Shown: positions 24,609-32,824, numbered from the stretch's first letter. The stretch: 34,041 nt of DNA from Candidatus Zhuqueibacterota bacterium (GCA_030950365.1 JAUZRQ010000029.1:1-34041), one strand, 5' to 3'. A program made the numbers and translations. The notes: a model not told the origin generated them from the letters alone.

Positions 24609-25005
24609 TGAGAAAAAACGAAAAAAGCCTATCATTAACATCACCTCCCTCATCGATGTTTTATTTCTATTGCTAATTTTTATTATGGTTTCGTCCACAT
24701 TTCTGGAAGAACCGGGAATGAAACTGGACCTGCCGAAGGCGCAGAGTGCGGAGATCGGTGAGAAAAAAGAAGTCACCATCTACATCACGGATACAGGGGA
24801 AATTTATCTCAACAGCAATCCCATATCTCTGGATGACTTGAAATCGGAGCTGGAAAAGCAGCTTCCCGAGCTGAAAGAGAACGGCCTGACCCTGAAAGCC
24901 GATGCCGAGGCCACGCATGGACTGGTGGTGGAGGTCATGGATATCGCGCGACAGATAGGGGTAAAAAAGCTGATCGTCGCCACACAGCCGCCCAAACAGC
25001 CGTAA
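24598..25005 (+). CDS. exbD: ExbD/TolR biopolymer transport protein
   Basis: 135 residues. One membrane span near the N-terminus (residues 16-36) holds the essential Asp in NITSLIDVLFLLLIFIMVSSTF, the proton-binding residue of the ExbD/TolR family. A small periplasmic domain follows (MKLDLPKAQSAEIGEKKEVTIYITDTGEIYLN...LTLKADAEATHGLVVEVMDIARQIGVKKLIVAT), matching the family length. Its start overlaps the end of exbB, so translation is coupled. Confidence 0.94.
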   Translation: MRLSEKKRKKPIINITSLIDVLFLLLIFIMVSSTFLEEPGMKLDLPKAQSAEIGEKKEVTIYITDTGEIYLNSNPISLDDLKSELEKQLPELKENGLTLKADAEATHGLVVEVMDIARQIGVKKLIVATQPPKQP

Positions 25006-25320
25006 CCGCCATTATAAAACGCATCCAGGAACACATCGCATTGCGTTCGAGCCGGGTGCTTTGTTTGTCCGGCCGGAGCGGTTCGGTGCGGCGTTTTAGG
25101 TGCGCACTGCCACACATGGGTATCATACACCTGTAACATGATTTAAGCAACTCCGCTGGCCGGGATGTGGACACGCTTGGTAAAAAATGGCCATTGGTTG
25201 ATATCTGATCACGGGCATTGGTCAAAATCAGGTCGGTTTTTGATCGAAATTTGAAAAAATGATAAAAATATAGAGAAAAACCCGAATTGATCGAACGGAT
25301 AGATTGCATTTTTTACATCT
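25006..25320. other. Intergenic region after exbD
   Basis: About 315 bp with no gene. No T-rich terminator hairpin is obvious directly after exbD. From about 25230 the sequence becomes strongly A/T-rich, leading into the regulatory region of the response regulator gene. Confidence 0.4.
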
Positions 25321-25331
25321 CATAATTACCA

Positions 25332-25349
25332 AATTATCAAAGAATTATC
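25332..25349 (+). promoter_or_regulatory. Two 7-bp direct repeats with 11-bp period
   Basis: AATTATC occurs at 25332-25338 and again at 25343-25349, separated by four bases. A 7+4 spacing is typical of half-sites for OmpR/PhoB-type winged-helix dimers. The pair lies about 60 bp before the sigma-54-type promoter and about 325 bp before the gene for just such a regulator. A/T-rich context makes chance a real alternative. Confidence 0.35.
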
Positions 25350-25409
25350 GTGTTTTTAATACATCAAAATTGGAATAATCATGACAATTTTTATAAATGC
25401 GTTTCGAAA

Positions 25410-25425
25410 TGGCACAGTGCTTGCT
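25410..25425 (+). promoter_or_regulatory. Sigma-54-type (-24/-12) promoter
   Basis: TGGCAC (25410-25415), five bases, then TTGCT (25421-25425) matches the sigma-54 consensus TGGCAC-N5-TTGCW. The GG and GC pairs are exactly 12 bases apart. It is in an A/T-rich noncoding region upstream of the regulator gene at 25673, implying a transcript start near 25436 and a leader of about 235 nt. Confidence 0.7.
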
Positions 25426-25495
25426 AAAAAAGAGGACGTATTACGATTCAACACCTTGGTTTGAAAATCACTGCAACATGAACGTGGCTTCAGTG

Positions 25496-25601
25496 CTTCG
25501 CACCGAGACTCGAGAAAGTCCGAAGAGTTTTCATCAACCCATCTGATGTATCTTAAGGACTGAACTGCATCTTGGGCCTGCATCACAGTCTCGGTGTGAG
25601 G
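25496..25601 (+). other. Long-range stem in the 5' leader of the regulator gene
   Basis: CACCGAGACT (25501-25510) pairs perfectly with AGTCTCGGTG (25587-25596), and the stem extends outward by about five more pairs (two to three G-U). It is followed by GCCAGATTTTTCCC, a weak T-run. It could be a leader element or the frame of a short RNA made from the sigma-54-type promoter. No known riboswitch was recognised. Confidence 0.4.
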
Positions 25602-25672
25602 CCAGATTTTTCCCCCCTCAACTCAGGATTTGCCACGGCTCGAGGAACGAACTCATCATAGTGGAGGAGAAG

Positions 25673-26356
25673 ATGGAAAAAGGGACAGTGCTTTATTTCG
25701 GGCATGAGCACAGCAACTTGGGTCCTCTGAGCAGTCTTCTTGAGCGTGACGGATTTACATTCAAACGCTCCGAGGAGATTGATATGGCCCAGGACATAGC
25801 ACTGCAAGAAAAGCCCGTGGCTATTTTGATCGATCTGGATAGCTGCGGCGAAAATGGGTGGATGGCCTGCACCGATTTAAAAGACGACTTTATTACCCGT
25901 AAAGCCGCCCTCATTATGCTTTCGTCTGACAACGATGAGAACATTCGCATCAAAGCCCTTGAGTCCGGAGCCGATGACTTTTCAGCACTGCCCTTCAGTC
26001 CGAGAGAGATGGCTGCACGCATCAACGCCATTCATCGCCGAATTCAGATGCTCGATAACAAGAAGATCAAAGTCAAAGACATTGAAATCGACCTGGATGA
26101 GCATAAAGTCGTCAAGGCCGGCAAACCGCTCGATCTGACTTACATCCAGTTCAAGCTGTTGTACTTGCTGGCATCGCGGCGCAATAATGTGTTCAGCCGT
26201 AAGGAAATCCTGGAAAAAGTTTGGGGCAAGAAGGTTTATGTCACCAATCGAACGGTCGATGTACATATTAAGAGACTGCGCGAGAAATTAGGCGAATACA
26301 AATATCCGTCGCAATACATCGAAACGATTCACGGAACTGGCTATCGTTTCCTTTAG
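25673..26356 (+). CDS. OmpR/PhoB-type response regulator with a degenerate receiver
   Basis: About 227 residues. ATG 25673 follows GGAGGAG closely; the in-frame GTG at 25661 lies on that SD. The N-terminal receiver (1-125) keeps the phospho-acceptor position (D54 in AILIDLDSCGENG) and Ser84 in IMLSSD. However, the acidic pair near the N-terminus is replaced by G10-H11 (VLYFGHE), and the invariant Lys is Leu (L106 in SALPF where T-K-P-F is usual). Normal aspartate phosphorylation is therefore doubtful. The C-terminal domain (about 130-227) is a full OmpR winged helix: LDLTYIQFKLLYLLASRRNNVFSRKEIL, TVDVHIKRLREKLG and IETIHGTGYRFL. No histidine kinase is adjacent. It may act independently of phosphorylation, like some known atypical regulators. 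Confidence 0.9.
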   Translation: MEKGTVLYFGHEHSNLGPLSSLLERDGFTFKRSEEIDMAQDIALQEKPVAILIDLDSCGENGWMACTDLKDDFITRKAALIMLSSDNDENIRIKALESGADDFSALPFSPREMAARINAIHRRIQMLDNKKIKVKDIEIDLDEHKVVKAGKPLDLTYIQFKLLYLLASRRNNVFSRKEILEKVWGKKVYVTNRTVDVHIKRLREKLGEYKYPSQYIETIHGTGYRFL

Positions 26357-26379
26357 TACCTCATTTTTCCTCCCTCCGG

Positions 26380-26408
26380 GCCCCTGGCGAGAAGCTGGGG
26401 GCTTTTTT
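26380..26408 (+). terminator. Terminator after the regulator gene
   Basis: A GCCCC...GGGGC stem with an 11-13 base loop (26380-26402) is followed by TTTTTT at 26403-26408, 24 bases after the stop. Confidence 0.8.
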
Positions 26409-27134
26409 ATTTCTATTCATCCTGCCAACCGTAGAAGTACGAAACCCCAAAGGTGCAATGAGCACAAAGACAAGCAACTTTGTTGACACGCGAACATCGA
26501 TCAGTACAAACGCGTGGTCCCACTTGATGGCCCGCTGGAAATGGAACACGATCCAACATCGTCTCCGACGATGTTTCCTTGCGATCCTCGGTTGCAACAA
26601 TGGATATTGATTTTACACCAAAAAAGCGAATCGGATATGCGCGGATGATGAGACAGGATTCGGCCGTCAGGGACGGCCTCTACCAGCAAAAAAGATATTT
26701 TTGACCGGCTATACACGGTCCCTGACCGCGGCGGATCAAGAGCAGGAGAATGATAGGGGGGATCGTGGCTGCCCGGAACTTTGATCGAGGCTGAACTCTG
26801 GCAGTGGCTGGAGCCCTGCCAGAGGGGGAAAATTCAGTAAAAATCATTGTAATCAGTAGTTTATTTTCTCATTCAAATCCATTCAGCTCCCTTTTTCCAA
26901 AACCGCCGAGTGCGCAAAGGACGCAGAGAAGCCATTTCGGCGCGCCCAGCGCCTCCGGGGTTGAATCAAAAAATTTTCTCATCCGCGTTCATCCGTGGCA
27001 CATAACATCAATACCCACAAGACATACCTTAAATCAGTGCCTATCTGTGCAATCAGTGGTTCCTCCTCGTTCCCTTCCAGAAGCATGCGGGCAGGACGTC
27101 CATTGGGATAGCTGCGGAATTCCACGAAAGACGG
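26409..27134. other. Noncoding region with hairpins and repeat-like fragments
   Basis: About 725 bp with no credible gene. It contains small perfect hairpins, including GGCCGTC-AGG-GACGGCC near 26663-26679 and CGGTC-CCT-GACCG near 26716-26728. Fragments such as CCGCCGAGTGCGCAAAGG (near 26904) and GTGCAATCAGTGGT (near 27047-27060) look like pieces of dispersed noncoding repeats; the second recurs in 32148-32619. There is no promoter role for the flanking genes, since both run toward it. Confidence 0.5.
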
Positions 27135-28928
27135 TCATCCGGCCAATTGCTTTTCCCGTTCCTGGCGGGCGAACTGTAATTGATAGAGGCGATGGTAGAT
27201 GCCCTCGAGGCTCAGCAATTCGGCGTGCGTGCCGATTTCGCGGATCTCGCCCTTGTGCAGCACGATGATGCGATCCACGTTCTGGATGGTGGAAAGGCGG
27301 TGGGCGATGATGATCGATGTGCGGTCGCGCATGAGGCGCTCCAGCGCCTGCTGAATGAGAATCTCGGTCTCGGTGTCCACATTCGAGGTGGCTTCGTCGA
27401 GGATGAGGATGGCCGGATCAAAAGCCAGCGCCCGGGCAAAGGCCAGCAACTGCCGCTGACCGACGGACAGCGAAGCCCCGCGCTCTTTCACCGGCGTGTC
27501 GAAGCCCTCCGGCAAGCGTTCGATGAACGACAGCGCATTGACGTCAGCGGCGGCCTGACGCAGCCGCTCATTGTCGATGGCCTCGTTGCCCAGCCGGATG
27601 TTTTCGGCGATGCTACCGGCGAACAGGAACACATCCTGCAGCACGATCGCCATCTGCCGCCGAAGATCGTACAGAGAATAGCTTCGGATGTCGTGCCCAT
27701 CGAGCCGAATCTGGCCTTTCTGCACGGGATAGAATCCGGCAAGAAGATTGATCATTGTGGTTTTGCCGGAGCCGGTGGCGCCAACGATGGCGATTTTCTC
27801 TCCGGGTGCGATTCGGAATGAAATATCCTTCAACACCCAGTCCTCGTCGTTGTACGCAAACCACACGTTGCGAAATTCAATCTCGCCATGGACGCGGCCG
27901 TGGATCCGCATCCGCGGCTGGTTCAATTCCAGTTCGGTTTTTTCATCCAGAAGCTTAAAAATGCGCTCGCTCGACGCCATGGCCGATTGCATGATGTTGT
28001 ACTTTTCAGACAGATCGCTGATGGGGCGGAAGAACATGAAGGCATATTGAATAAACGCCACCAGAGCGCCAAAAGTGAGGCTGCCGGCCATGATTTTCAC
28101 TCCACCGTAAAAGATGATCAGCGCGGTGGCGAAAGCGCCAATGAACGAAACGGTGGGATAAAATACGGCAAAGTAGAAAATCGTACGCACGAAGGCGTCG
28201 AGATGATCGCGATTCAATTTTTCGAAACGGGTGAAATTTTTTTCTTCACGATTGAAGAGCTGCACCACCGCCATGCCGCTAATGTTTTCCTGCAGGAACG
28301 CGTTGATGCGCGCGATGCGAGTGCGAATCTGCCGGAAGGCATCGCGGACCTTCTTTTTGAACAGGATGCTCACCATGAATAGCAGCGGCACCACAGAAAT
28401 GGTCACCAGCGCCAGTTGCCAGTGCATGTAAAAAAGGATGAAGATGATGCCGCTCAGCGTGAGCAGATCGCCGAAAAACGCCACCAGCCCGGAGGTGAAC
28501 ATTTCGTTCAGCGCTTCGACATCCGTGGTGACGCGGGTCATGAGACGGCCGACCGGATTGCGGTTGAAAAACGACAGCGGCAGGTGCTGCAAATGCCCGA
28601 ACACCGTGCGCCGCAGATCGAACATGATGTGCTGGCCGATCCATTCCATCATGTACATCTGGGCGAACCGGCTCACGAACAGGCCGACCAGCACGAGCAG
28701 GTAATAAAAGATGATCGTCTTGAGCCCGGCCAGGTCTTTGTTGTGAATGTACTGATCGATGCCGAGCTGGGTGAGCTTGGGGCCGAGCAGTTGCAAGATG
28801 GACGCCGCCAGCAGCGCAATCACGGCGAAGATGACTTTCGGCCAGTAAGGCCGGATGAACGGCAGTAACCGCTGAATGAGCTGACGATCGTACGCCTTGC
28901 CTAATTTTTCCTCTTCAAATGCCGACAA
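27135..28928 (-). CDS. ABC exporter half-transporter (BmrD/TM288-like subunit)
   Basis: 597 residues: six membrane helices (about 20-320) followed by one nucleotide-binding domain. The TTG start at 28928 directly follows the stop of the upstream partner, with GGAGG about nine bases before. The NBD has Walker A GATGSGKTT, the Q-loop (AIVLQDVFLF), signature LSVGQ (the second position departs from LSGGQ) and Walker B ILILDEATSNVD with the catalytic Glu, then IAHRLST. The altered signature and intact Glu mark the consensus-Walker-B partner of a heterodimeric exporter of the BmrCD/TM287-288/TmrAB class. Such pumps export drugs, lipids or peptides from the cytoplasm. The C-terminus ends near the convergent noncoding region. 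Confidence 0.95.
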   Translation of the reverse strand: MSAFEEEKLGKAYDRQLIQRLLPFIRPYWPKVIFAVIALLAASILQLLGPKLTQLGIDQYIHNKDLAGLKTIIFYYLLVLVGLFVSRFAQMYMMEWIGQHIMFDLRRTVFGHLQHLPLSFFNRNPVGRLMTRVTTDVEALNEMFTSGLVAFFGDLLTLSGIIFILFYMHWQLALVTISVVPLLFMVSILFKKKVRDAFRQIRTRIARINAFLQENISGMAVVQLFNREEKNFTRFEKLNRDHLDAFVRTIFYFAVFYPTVSFIGAFATALIIFYGGVKIMAGSLTFGALVAFIQYAFMFFRPISDLSEKYNIMQSAMASSERIFKLLDEKTELELNQPRMRIHGRVHGEIEFRNVWFAYNDEDWVLKDISFRIAPGEKIAIVGATGSGKTTMINLLAGFYPVQKGQIRLDGHDIRSYSLYDLRRQMAIVLQDVFLFAGSIAENIRLGNEAIDNERLRQAAADVNALSFIERLPEGFDTPVKERGASLSVGQRQLLAFARALAFDPAILILDEATSNVDTETEILIQQALERLMRDRTSIIIAHRLSTIQNVDRIIVLHKGEIREIGTHAELLSLEGIYHRLYQLQFARQEREKQLAG

Positions 28929-30719
28929 CTACAATTCCTCCAATTCCTCTTCCAGAATTTGTTTACGGTACAGGTCCGCATACACGCCGTCGCGGGCCAG
29001 CAGGCTATCATGGGTGCCGGATTCGATGATCTGGCCGTTTTCCAGTACGAGAATCCAATCGGCATCGCGGATGGTGGAGATGCGGTGCGAAACGATCACG
29101 CTGGTACGCGATTTCATGACTTCCCGCAGCCGCTTAAGAATGGCTTCTTCGGTGTAGGTGTCCACCGAGGATAGCGCATCATCGAGCAGGAGAATCGCCG
29201 GTTTGCGCACGATGGCGCGGCTGATGGCCGCCCGCTGTTTCTGCCCGCCCGAGAGATTGATACCGCGTTCGCCGAGCAGGGTGTCGAACTTATCCGGAAA
29301 ACGCTGGATTTCTTTGTAAAGATGTGAAATCTGCGCCGCCTCTTCCAGCTCCTCCGTGGCGGCGCCATCCACGCCGAACAGGATGTTTTCTCTGAGTGTG
29401 TCGGAAAACAGGAACGTTTCCTGCGGTACGTAGCCGATGTGTCGCCGCAGCACCTGCAGCGGGATTTGCCGGATGGGCCGGCCGTCGATGAGAATTTCGC
29501 CTTCGGTGGGTTCGAGCAGCCGCGGAATCATGTTCAGGAGGGTGGATTTGCCGCTGCCCACATGCCCTACGATGGCAAACGTCTGGCCTCGGGGAATTGT
29601 GAAGCTAATGTTTTTCAAAATTGGGCGGCCGTTGTAAGCAAAACTCACGTTGCGGAATTCGATTTCGCCCTCGATGCGACGGATCGTGTAATCGGTCTCC
29701 GGCCCGTCGGCTATATCCGGCGGCGTATGCAGGATTTCATTGAGCCGCCCCATGCTGGCGATGCCCTGCTGCGTCAGGTTGATCACCCAGCCGAGGGCAA
29801 TCATTGGCCAGGTGAGCCGCGCCATGAGGGTGAAAAAGGCGGTCAGCTCGCCGAGGCTGAGGTTGTCCTGCGTGACCAGGGTGCCGCCGATCCACAGCAC
29901 AATCATGCTGCCGACGCCGGTGAGAAAGCCCATGGCCGACCAGAGCGAGCCACGGATTTTGGCCAGCCGCAGGTTATGGGCGATGTAGCGCAGGTTGAAC
30001 TGCTCGAACCGCCGCTTTTCCATCTCTTCTTGAACATAGGCCTTCACTACCCGGATACCGGAAATGTTTTCCTGCGCATGCGTGGTCATGCGGCCGTATT
30101 CTTCCTGCGCGCTTTTGAAAGTGTCATGAATCCGCTTCATCAGGCTGGCCACCATGAGCACCATGATCGGCAGCGGAATCAGCGCAAAAGCGGTCAGGTG
30201 CGGATTCAACGACAGCATGACAATGAGCGTGCCAATGAACAGGATCGACGTGTTGATGGAATACATGATGCCCGGGCCCACCAGTGATCGCACCGCGTTC
30301 AGGTCATTGGTGGCGCGCGCCATAAGCTCGCCGGTGCTGTATTTCAAAAAGAAGCGCAGGGACATCTTTTGCAAATGCGCGAAAAAGTCGTTGCGCAGAT
30401 CGTATTCGATATAGCGTGAGGTGACGATCAGGGTCTGGCGCATTAGAAACAGGAACACGCCTTCCAGTGCGGCCACGCCGAGAATGCCCAGCGCGTACAT
30501 TACCAGCGTGTTGAATTGCACGTTGTTGGCCAGCGAATCCACGGCCGCGCGGATGAGCAGTGGCTGCATCAGGCCAACGGCGTTGGTCATCAGGACGAAC
30601 AGACCTCCGATTAGAAAGCGTTTTTTGTACCGCGCCAGATACGGCGCCAGCGACCGTAACTGGTCAAGTTTACTCATGGCATCGGGCTGGCCATCTTGTG
30701 GCTGACCGTTGTCGGTCAT
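28929..30719 (-). CDS. ABC exporter half-transporter with degenerate Walker B (BmrC/TM287-like subunit)
   Basis: 596 residues with six membrane helices (about 35-325) and one NBD. Walker A is GHVGSGKST, the signature is a canonical LSGGQKQRAAISRAI, but Walker B reads ILLLDDALSSVD: the catalytic Glu after the Asp is replaced by Asp. Together with the LSVGQ signature in the next gene this builds one degenerate and one active ATP site, as in heterodimeric exporters. The partner starts immediately after this stop. Its ATG overlaps the stop of the upstream alpha/beta-hydrolase gene by four bases, so three genes form one operon. Confidence 0.95.
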   Translation of the reverse strand: MTDNGQPQDGQPDAMSKLDQLRSLAPYLARYKKRFLIGGLFVLMTNAVGLMQPLLIRAAVDSLANNVQFNTLVMYALGILGVAALEGVFLFLMRQTLIVTSRYIEYDLRNDFFAHLQKMSLRFFLKYSTGELMARATNDLNAVRSLVGPGIMYSINTSILFIGTLIVMLSLNPHLTAFALIPLPIMVLMVASLMKRIHDTFKSAQEEYGRMTTHAQENISGIRVVKAYVQEEMEKRRFEQFNLRYIAHNLRLAKIRGSLWSAMGFLTGVGSMIVLWIGGTLVTQDNLSLGELTAFFTLMARLTWPMIALGWVINLTQQGIASMGRLNEILHTPPDIADGPETDYTIRRIEGEIEFRNVSFAYNGRPILKNISFTIPRGQTFAIVGHVGSGKSTLLNMIPRLLEPTEGEILIDGRPIRQIPLQVLRRHIGYVPQETFLFSDTLRENILFGVDGAATEELEEAAQISHLYKEIQRFPDKFDTLLGERGINLSGGQKQRAAISRAIVRKPAILLLDDALSSVDTYTEEAILKRLREVMKSRTSVIVSHRISTIRDADWILVLENGQIIESGTHDSLLARDGVYADLYRKQILEEELEEL

Positions 30720-31462
30720 TTTCCTCCCTCTAATATTTCCTGGATAAATTCTTGAATCTCTTTAAAAACCTGCTCTTTTTCTACATCGGCTGAGATGATA
30801 TGATAGCTCTCGGTAAGCAGTTTCAACCGCTTTTGCTTAGACGCCACAGAACGGTAGATGCGCTCGGCGTTGGTATAGGGCACGGCATGATCCTGTTTGC
30901 TATGAATGATCAGAATGGGCATGCGGATGCGGCTGAGATGACCGCGAACCAGACGCAGCAGGTCAAACAGCTCCACCGCGGCGCGCGTGGGATAGCGATA
31001 ATAGCTGCGAAGCCGCTTTTTGGCTTTCTGATCACGGATGTCCGGCCCGTTTTTTTTATGTTGCCAGCGGATGACCGGATGTAGCCAGCGAGCGGCGACT
31101 TCTTTGACGGGCGACAGCCGGACGGGCGCGGCCATGGTCACAACGCCGGCGAAATCGTGATGGGCCGCAAGATATAGAGACAGGGCGCCCCCCATCGATA
31201 GACCAACCACAAACACCGTTTTGCACTGGCGGCGCAACGTATTGAGCGCCGTTTCCACGTCACCAAGCCAATCCCGGTACGTGCATTGCAGCATGGCCTC
31301 GGGCTGCGTGCCGTGTCCGCATAGCGTTGGCAGCAGGGTTTGAAAACCGAGTTGATCGAACTGCGCCTGCAACCATTCCAGCTCCGCGGGGCTACCAGTG
31401 AAACCATGCAGGAAAAGAATGCCTGTATTACGATTTTGCGAATTTGCGGGTTGTGAATGCAT
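30716..31462 (-). CDS. Alpha/beta hydrolase, carboxylesterase/monoacylglycerol lipase type
   Basis: 248 residues with no signal peptide. The oxyanion region LFLHGFTGSPAELEWLQ is at residues 16-32, and the nucleophile elbow is GLSMGG (S89). The acid is in IIHSKQDHAVPY and the His in SYHIISADVE, completing the triad. The small, lid-containing layout and the FTGSP motif resemble Est30-type carboxylesterases acting on short or medium acyl esters. It is the first gene of the operon with the two ABC half-transporters (four-base overlap), so its substrate may be linked to the exported compound; this is inferred from position only. Confidence 0.9.
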   Translation of the reverse strand: MHSQPANSQNRNTGILFLHGFTGSPAELEWLQAQFDQLGFQTLLPTLCGHGTQPEAMLQCTYRDWLGDVETALNTLRRQCKTVFVVGLSMGGALSLYLAAHHDFAGVVTMAAPVRLSPVKEVAARWLHPVIRWQHKKNGPDIRDQKAKKRLRSYYRYPTRAAVELFDLLRLVRGHLSRIRMPILIIHSKQDHAVPYTNAERIYRSVASKQKRLKLLTESYHIISADVEKEQVFKEIQEFIQEILEGGK

Positions 31463-31543
31463 AGATAATTAATCTAAGAGCGAAAGCCGCTAAAAGCAAG
31501 CGAAAAGACTGGGACAGCGTTCGTAGAAATTATTTTGACGCCA

Positions 31544-31574
31544 GACCTCTGGCACCTTTAAAGCTCCAGAGGTC
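31544..31574. repeat. Inverted repeat between the hydrolase operon and rlmH
   Basis: GACCTCTGG (31544-31552) pairs exactly with CCAGAGGTC (31566-31574), and the middle holds CTTTAAAG, itself a palindrome. It lies in the 217-bp gap between divergent genes, 82 bp before the hydrolase start and 106 bp before rlmH. It could be an operator or a cruciform; no T-run supports a terminator. Confidence 0.5.
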
Positions 31575-31679
31575 GAATATGGGTTCACATTTGCATACAT
31601 CCGGCAAAATCCGCTTGCATTTCTAACAGCGCAATTTTACTTTGGAATTCGATTGACATGCATTCCAGAATAGGATCAT

Positions 31680-32147
31680 ATGAAAATCAGGCTTTTCACC
31701 ATCGGCCGGATGAAGGCCAGGGGATTTCGACTGGCGCAGGCGGATTACTTGCAGCGGTTACAGCATTACATCCATATCGATTTGCTGGAACTCAAAGATG
31801 TGCCCACGCGCAACCGCACCGAGGCGCAAATTCAGGACGATGAGACCCGGACGGTGTTGCGCGTCCTGCCGAATGATGCCTTCCTTGTGGTGTTGGATCG
31901 ACGGGGCAAGCTGCTTTCTTCGGAGGATCTGGCTTCCTTTTTAAACAAGCTCATGGGCGACCGCCGGAAAACGGTGGTTTTTGCCATTGGCGGGCCGCAC
32001 GGATTTTCGGAGGCGCTGCGGCAGCGCGCCGATCTGGTGCTGTCGCTCTCGGCCATGACCTTTCCACACGAGCTAGCGAGGGTGATGCTACTGGAGCAAC
32101 TCTACCGGGCGTTTACGATTTTGAAAGGAGAAAAATATCATAAATAG
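31680..32147 (+). CDS. rlmH: 23S rRNA (pseudouridine-1915 N3) methyltransferase RlmH
   Basis: 155 residues, the usual length of this SPOUT-class enzyme. It begins MKIRLFTIGRMKARGFRLAQADYLQRL. The knot with its cofactor site is seen in FAIGGPHGFSEALRQRADLVLSLSAMTFPHELARVMLLEQLYRAFTILKGEKYHK, which holds every family landmark, including the G-G-P-x-G loop and the C-terminal Y-H-K. RlmH methylates pseudouridine 1915 in helix 69 of 23S rRNA, in the cytoplasm. It appears to be transcribed alone. Confidence 0.97.
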   Translation: MKIRLFTIGRMKARGFRLAQADYLQRLQHYIHIDLLELKDVPTRNRTEAQIQDDETRTVLRVLPNDAFLVVLDRRGKLLSSEDLASFLNKLMGDRRKTVVFAIGGPHGFSEALRQRADLVLSLSAMTFPHELARVMLLEQLYRAFTILKGEKYHK

Positions 32148-32619
32148 CGTACAAGCGCAACCGTTAGCGTGGAAACGAGGAAGTAGCCCGCCCCCCTCGT
32201 GGGCGCAGATTACGTGCCGTAATTTTGGACTTTTGACGATTCACGCTGGCAGGGCATGGAAGCATGCCTGAGTGGTGAAACGCCTCTTTTGGCAAGGGAT
32301 GCCGGCCCCCGAACCCGATTCAACATTATTTGCAATGGTGTTTCGAATATCTCACAGAATACAGCCAGCGATACACGGTCATAGACCGTGTAGGATCAGG
32401 CTAAAAGTGAACTGGCCGGCAAAGAAGATCACGAAGGACAGGAAAGAAAACGCTTTTTGCAAAAACCTATAAAAAATCAGTGTCAATCAGTGCAATCAGT
32501 GGTCACCCCGGATGGCTCTTGAAATCGAACCTGAACCTCGGATGCCGCCTATGGCATGCGGGAACGACGACTGTAATTGAAATTGCACAACGCTGAAATC
32601 AATCGGATATCGTAATTCT
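32148..32619. other. Noncoding region with repeat-like fragments
   Basis: About 470 bp without a credible gene. It holds a perfect hairpin ACACGGTC-ATA-GACCGTGT near 32373-32391 and a GTGCAATCAGTGGT fragment near 32489-32502, both echoed in the other noncoding region at 26409-27134. No terminator for rlmH was clear. Confidence 0.5.
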
Positions 32620-32783
32620 TTGTAACGATTCAGCTATTTTCGTTTGATGAAATGTTGCTTGTCATCGCGAGCAGCCACCGCGAGGCGGGTGAACGACGAT
32701 CTCTATGCAGATAGGCCAATAAGATCCCCCCCCTTTGCTACATTCCTCGCGATGACGTCGGATAGGAGGCTGAACAGTTACAA
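32620..32783. mobile_element. MITE-like dispersed repeat, copy 3
   Basis: A 164-bp element with terminal repeats TTGTAACGATTCAG (32620-32633) and the reverse complement of TTGTAACTGTTCAG (32770-32783), 12 of 14 matching. Inside, GTCATCGCGAG and CTCGCGATGAC form the same inner inverted repeat as the other copies, though the middle has diverged. The GTG start of the dehydratase gene is 42 bp downstream. Confidence 0.75.
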
Positions 32784-32824
32784 GCCTTTGCATCCAATTC
32801 CATAAAAAACACGAGGACCAGGAC

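Noticed and set aside
25478-25546. 22-codon leader ORF after the sigma-54-type promoter
   Set aside because: No SD is present and its codons coincide with the paired leader stem; it carries no amino-acid run typical of attenuators.
26804-27268. 154-codon ORF in the noncoding region after the regulator gene
   Set aside because: It overlaps the end of the conserved ABC gene, contains repeat-like words and has no family features.
29439-30287. 282-codon plus-strand ORF opposite the ABC exporter
   Set aside because: Antisense shadow of a conserved ABC subunit; composition is typical of reversed codons and no domain is recognisable.
31550-31564. TGGCAC-N5-AAGCT, a second sigma-54-like match upstream of rlmH
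   Set aside because: The -12 box lacks TT, and the match lies inside an inverted repeat that explains it; rlmH is a housekeeping gene.
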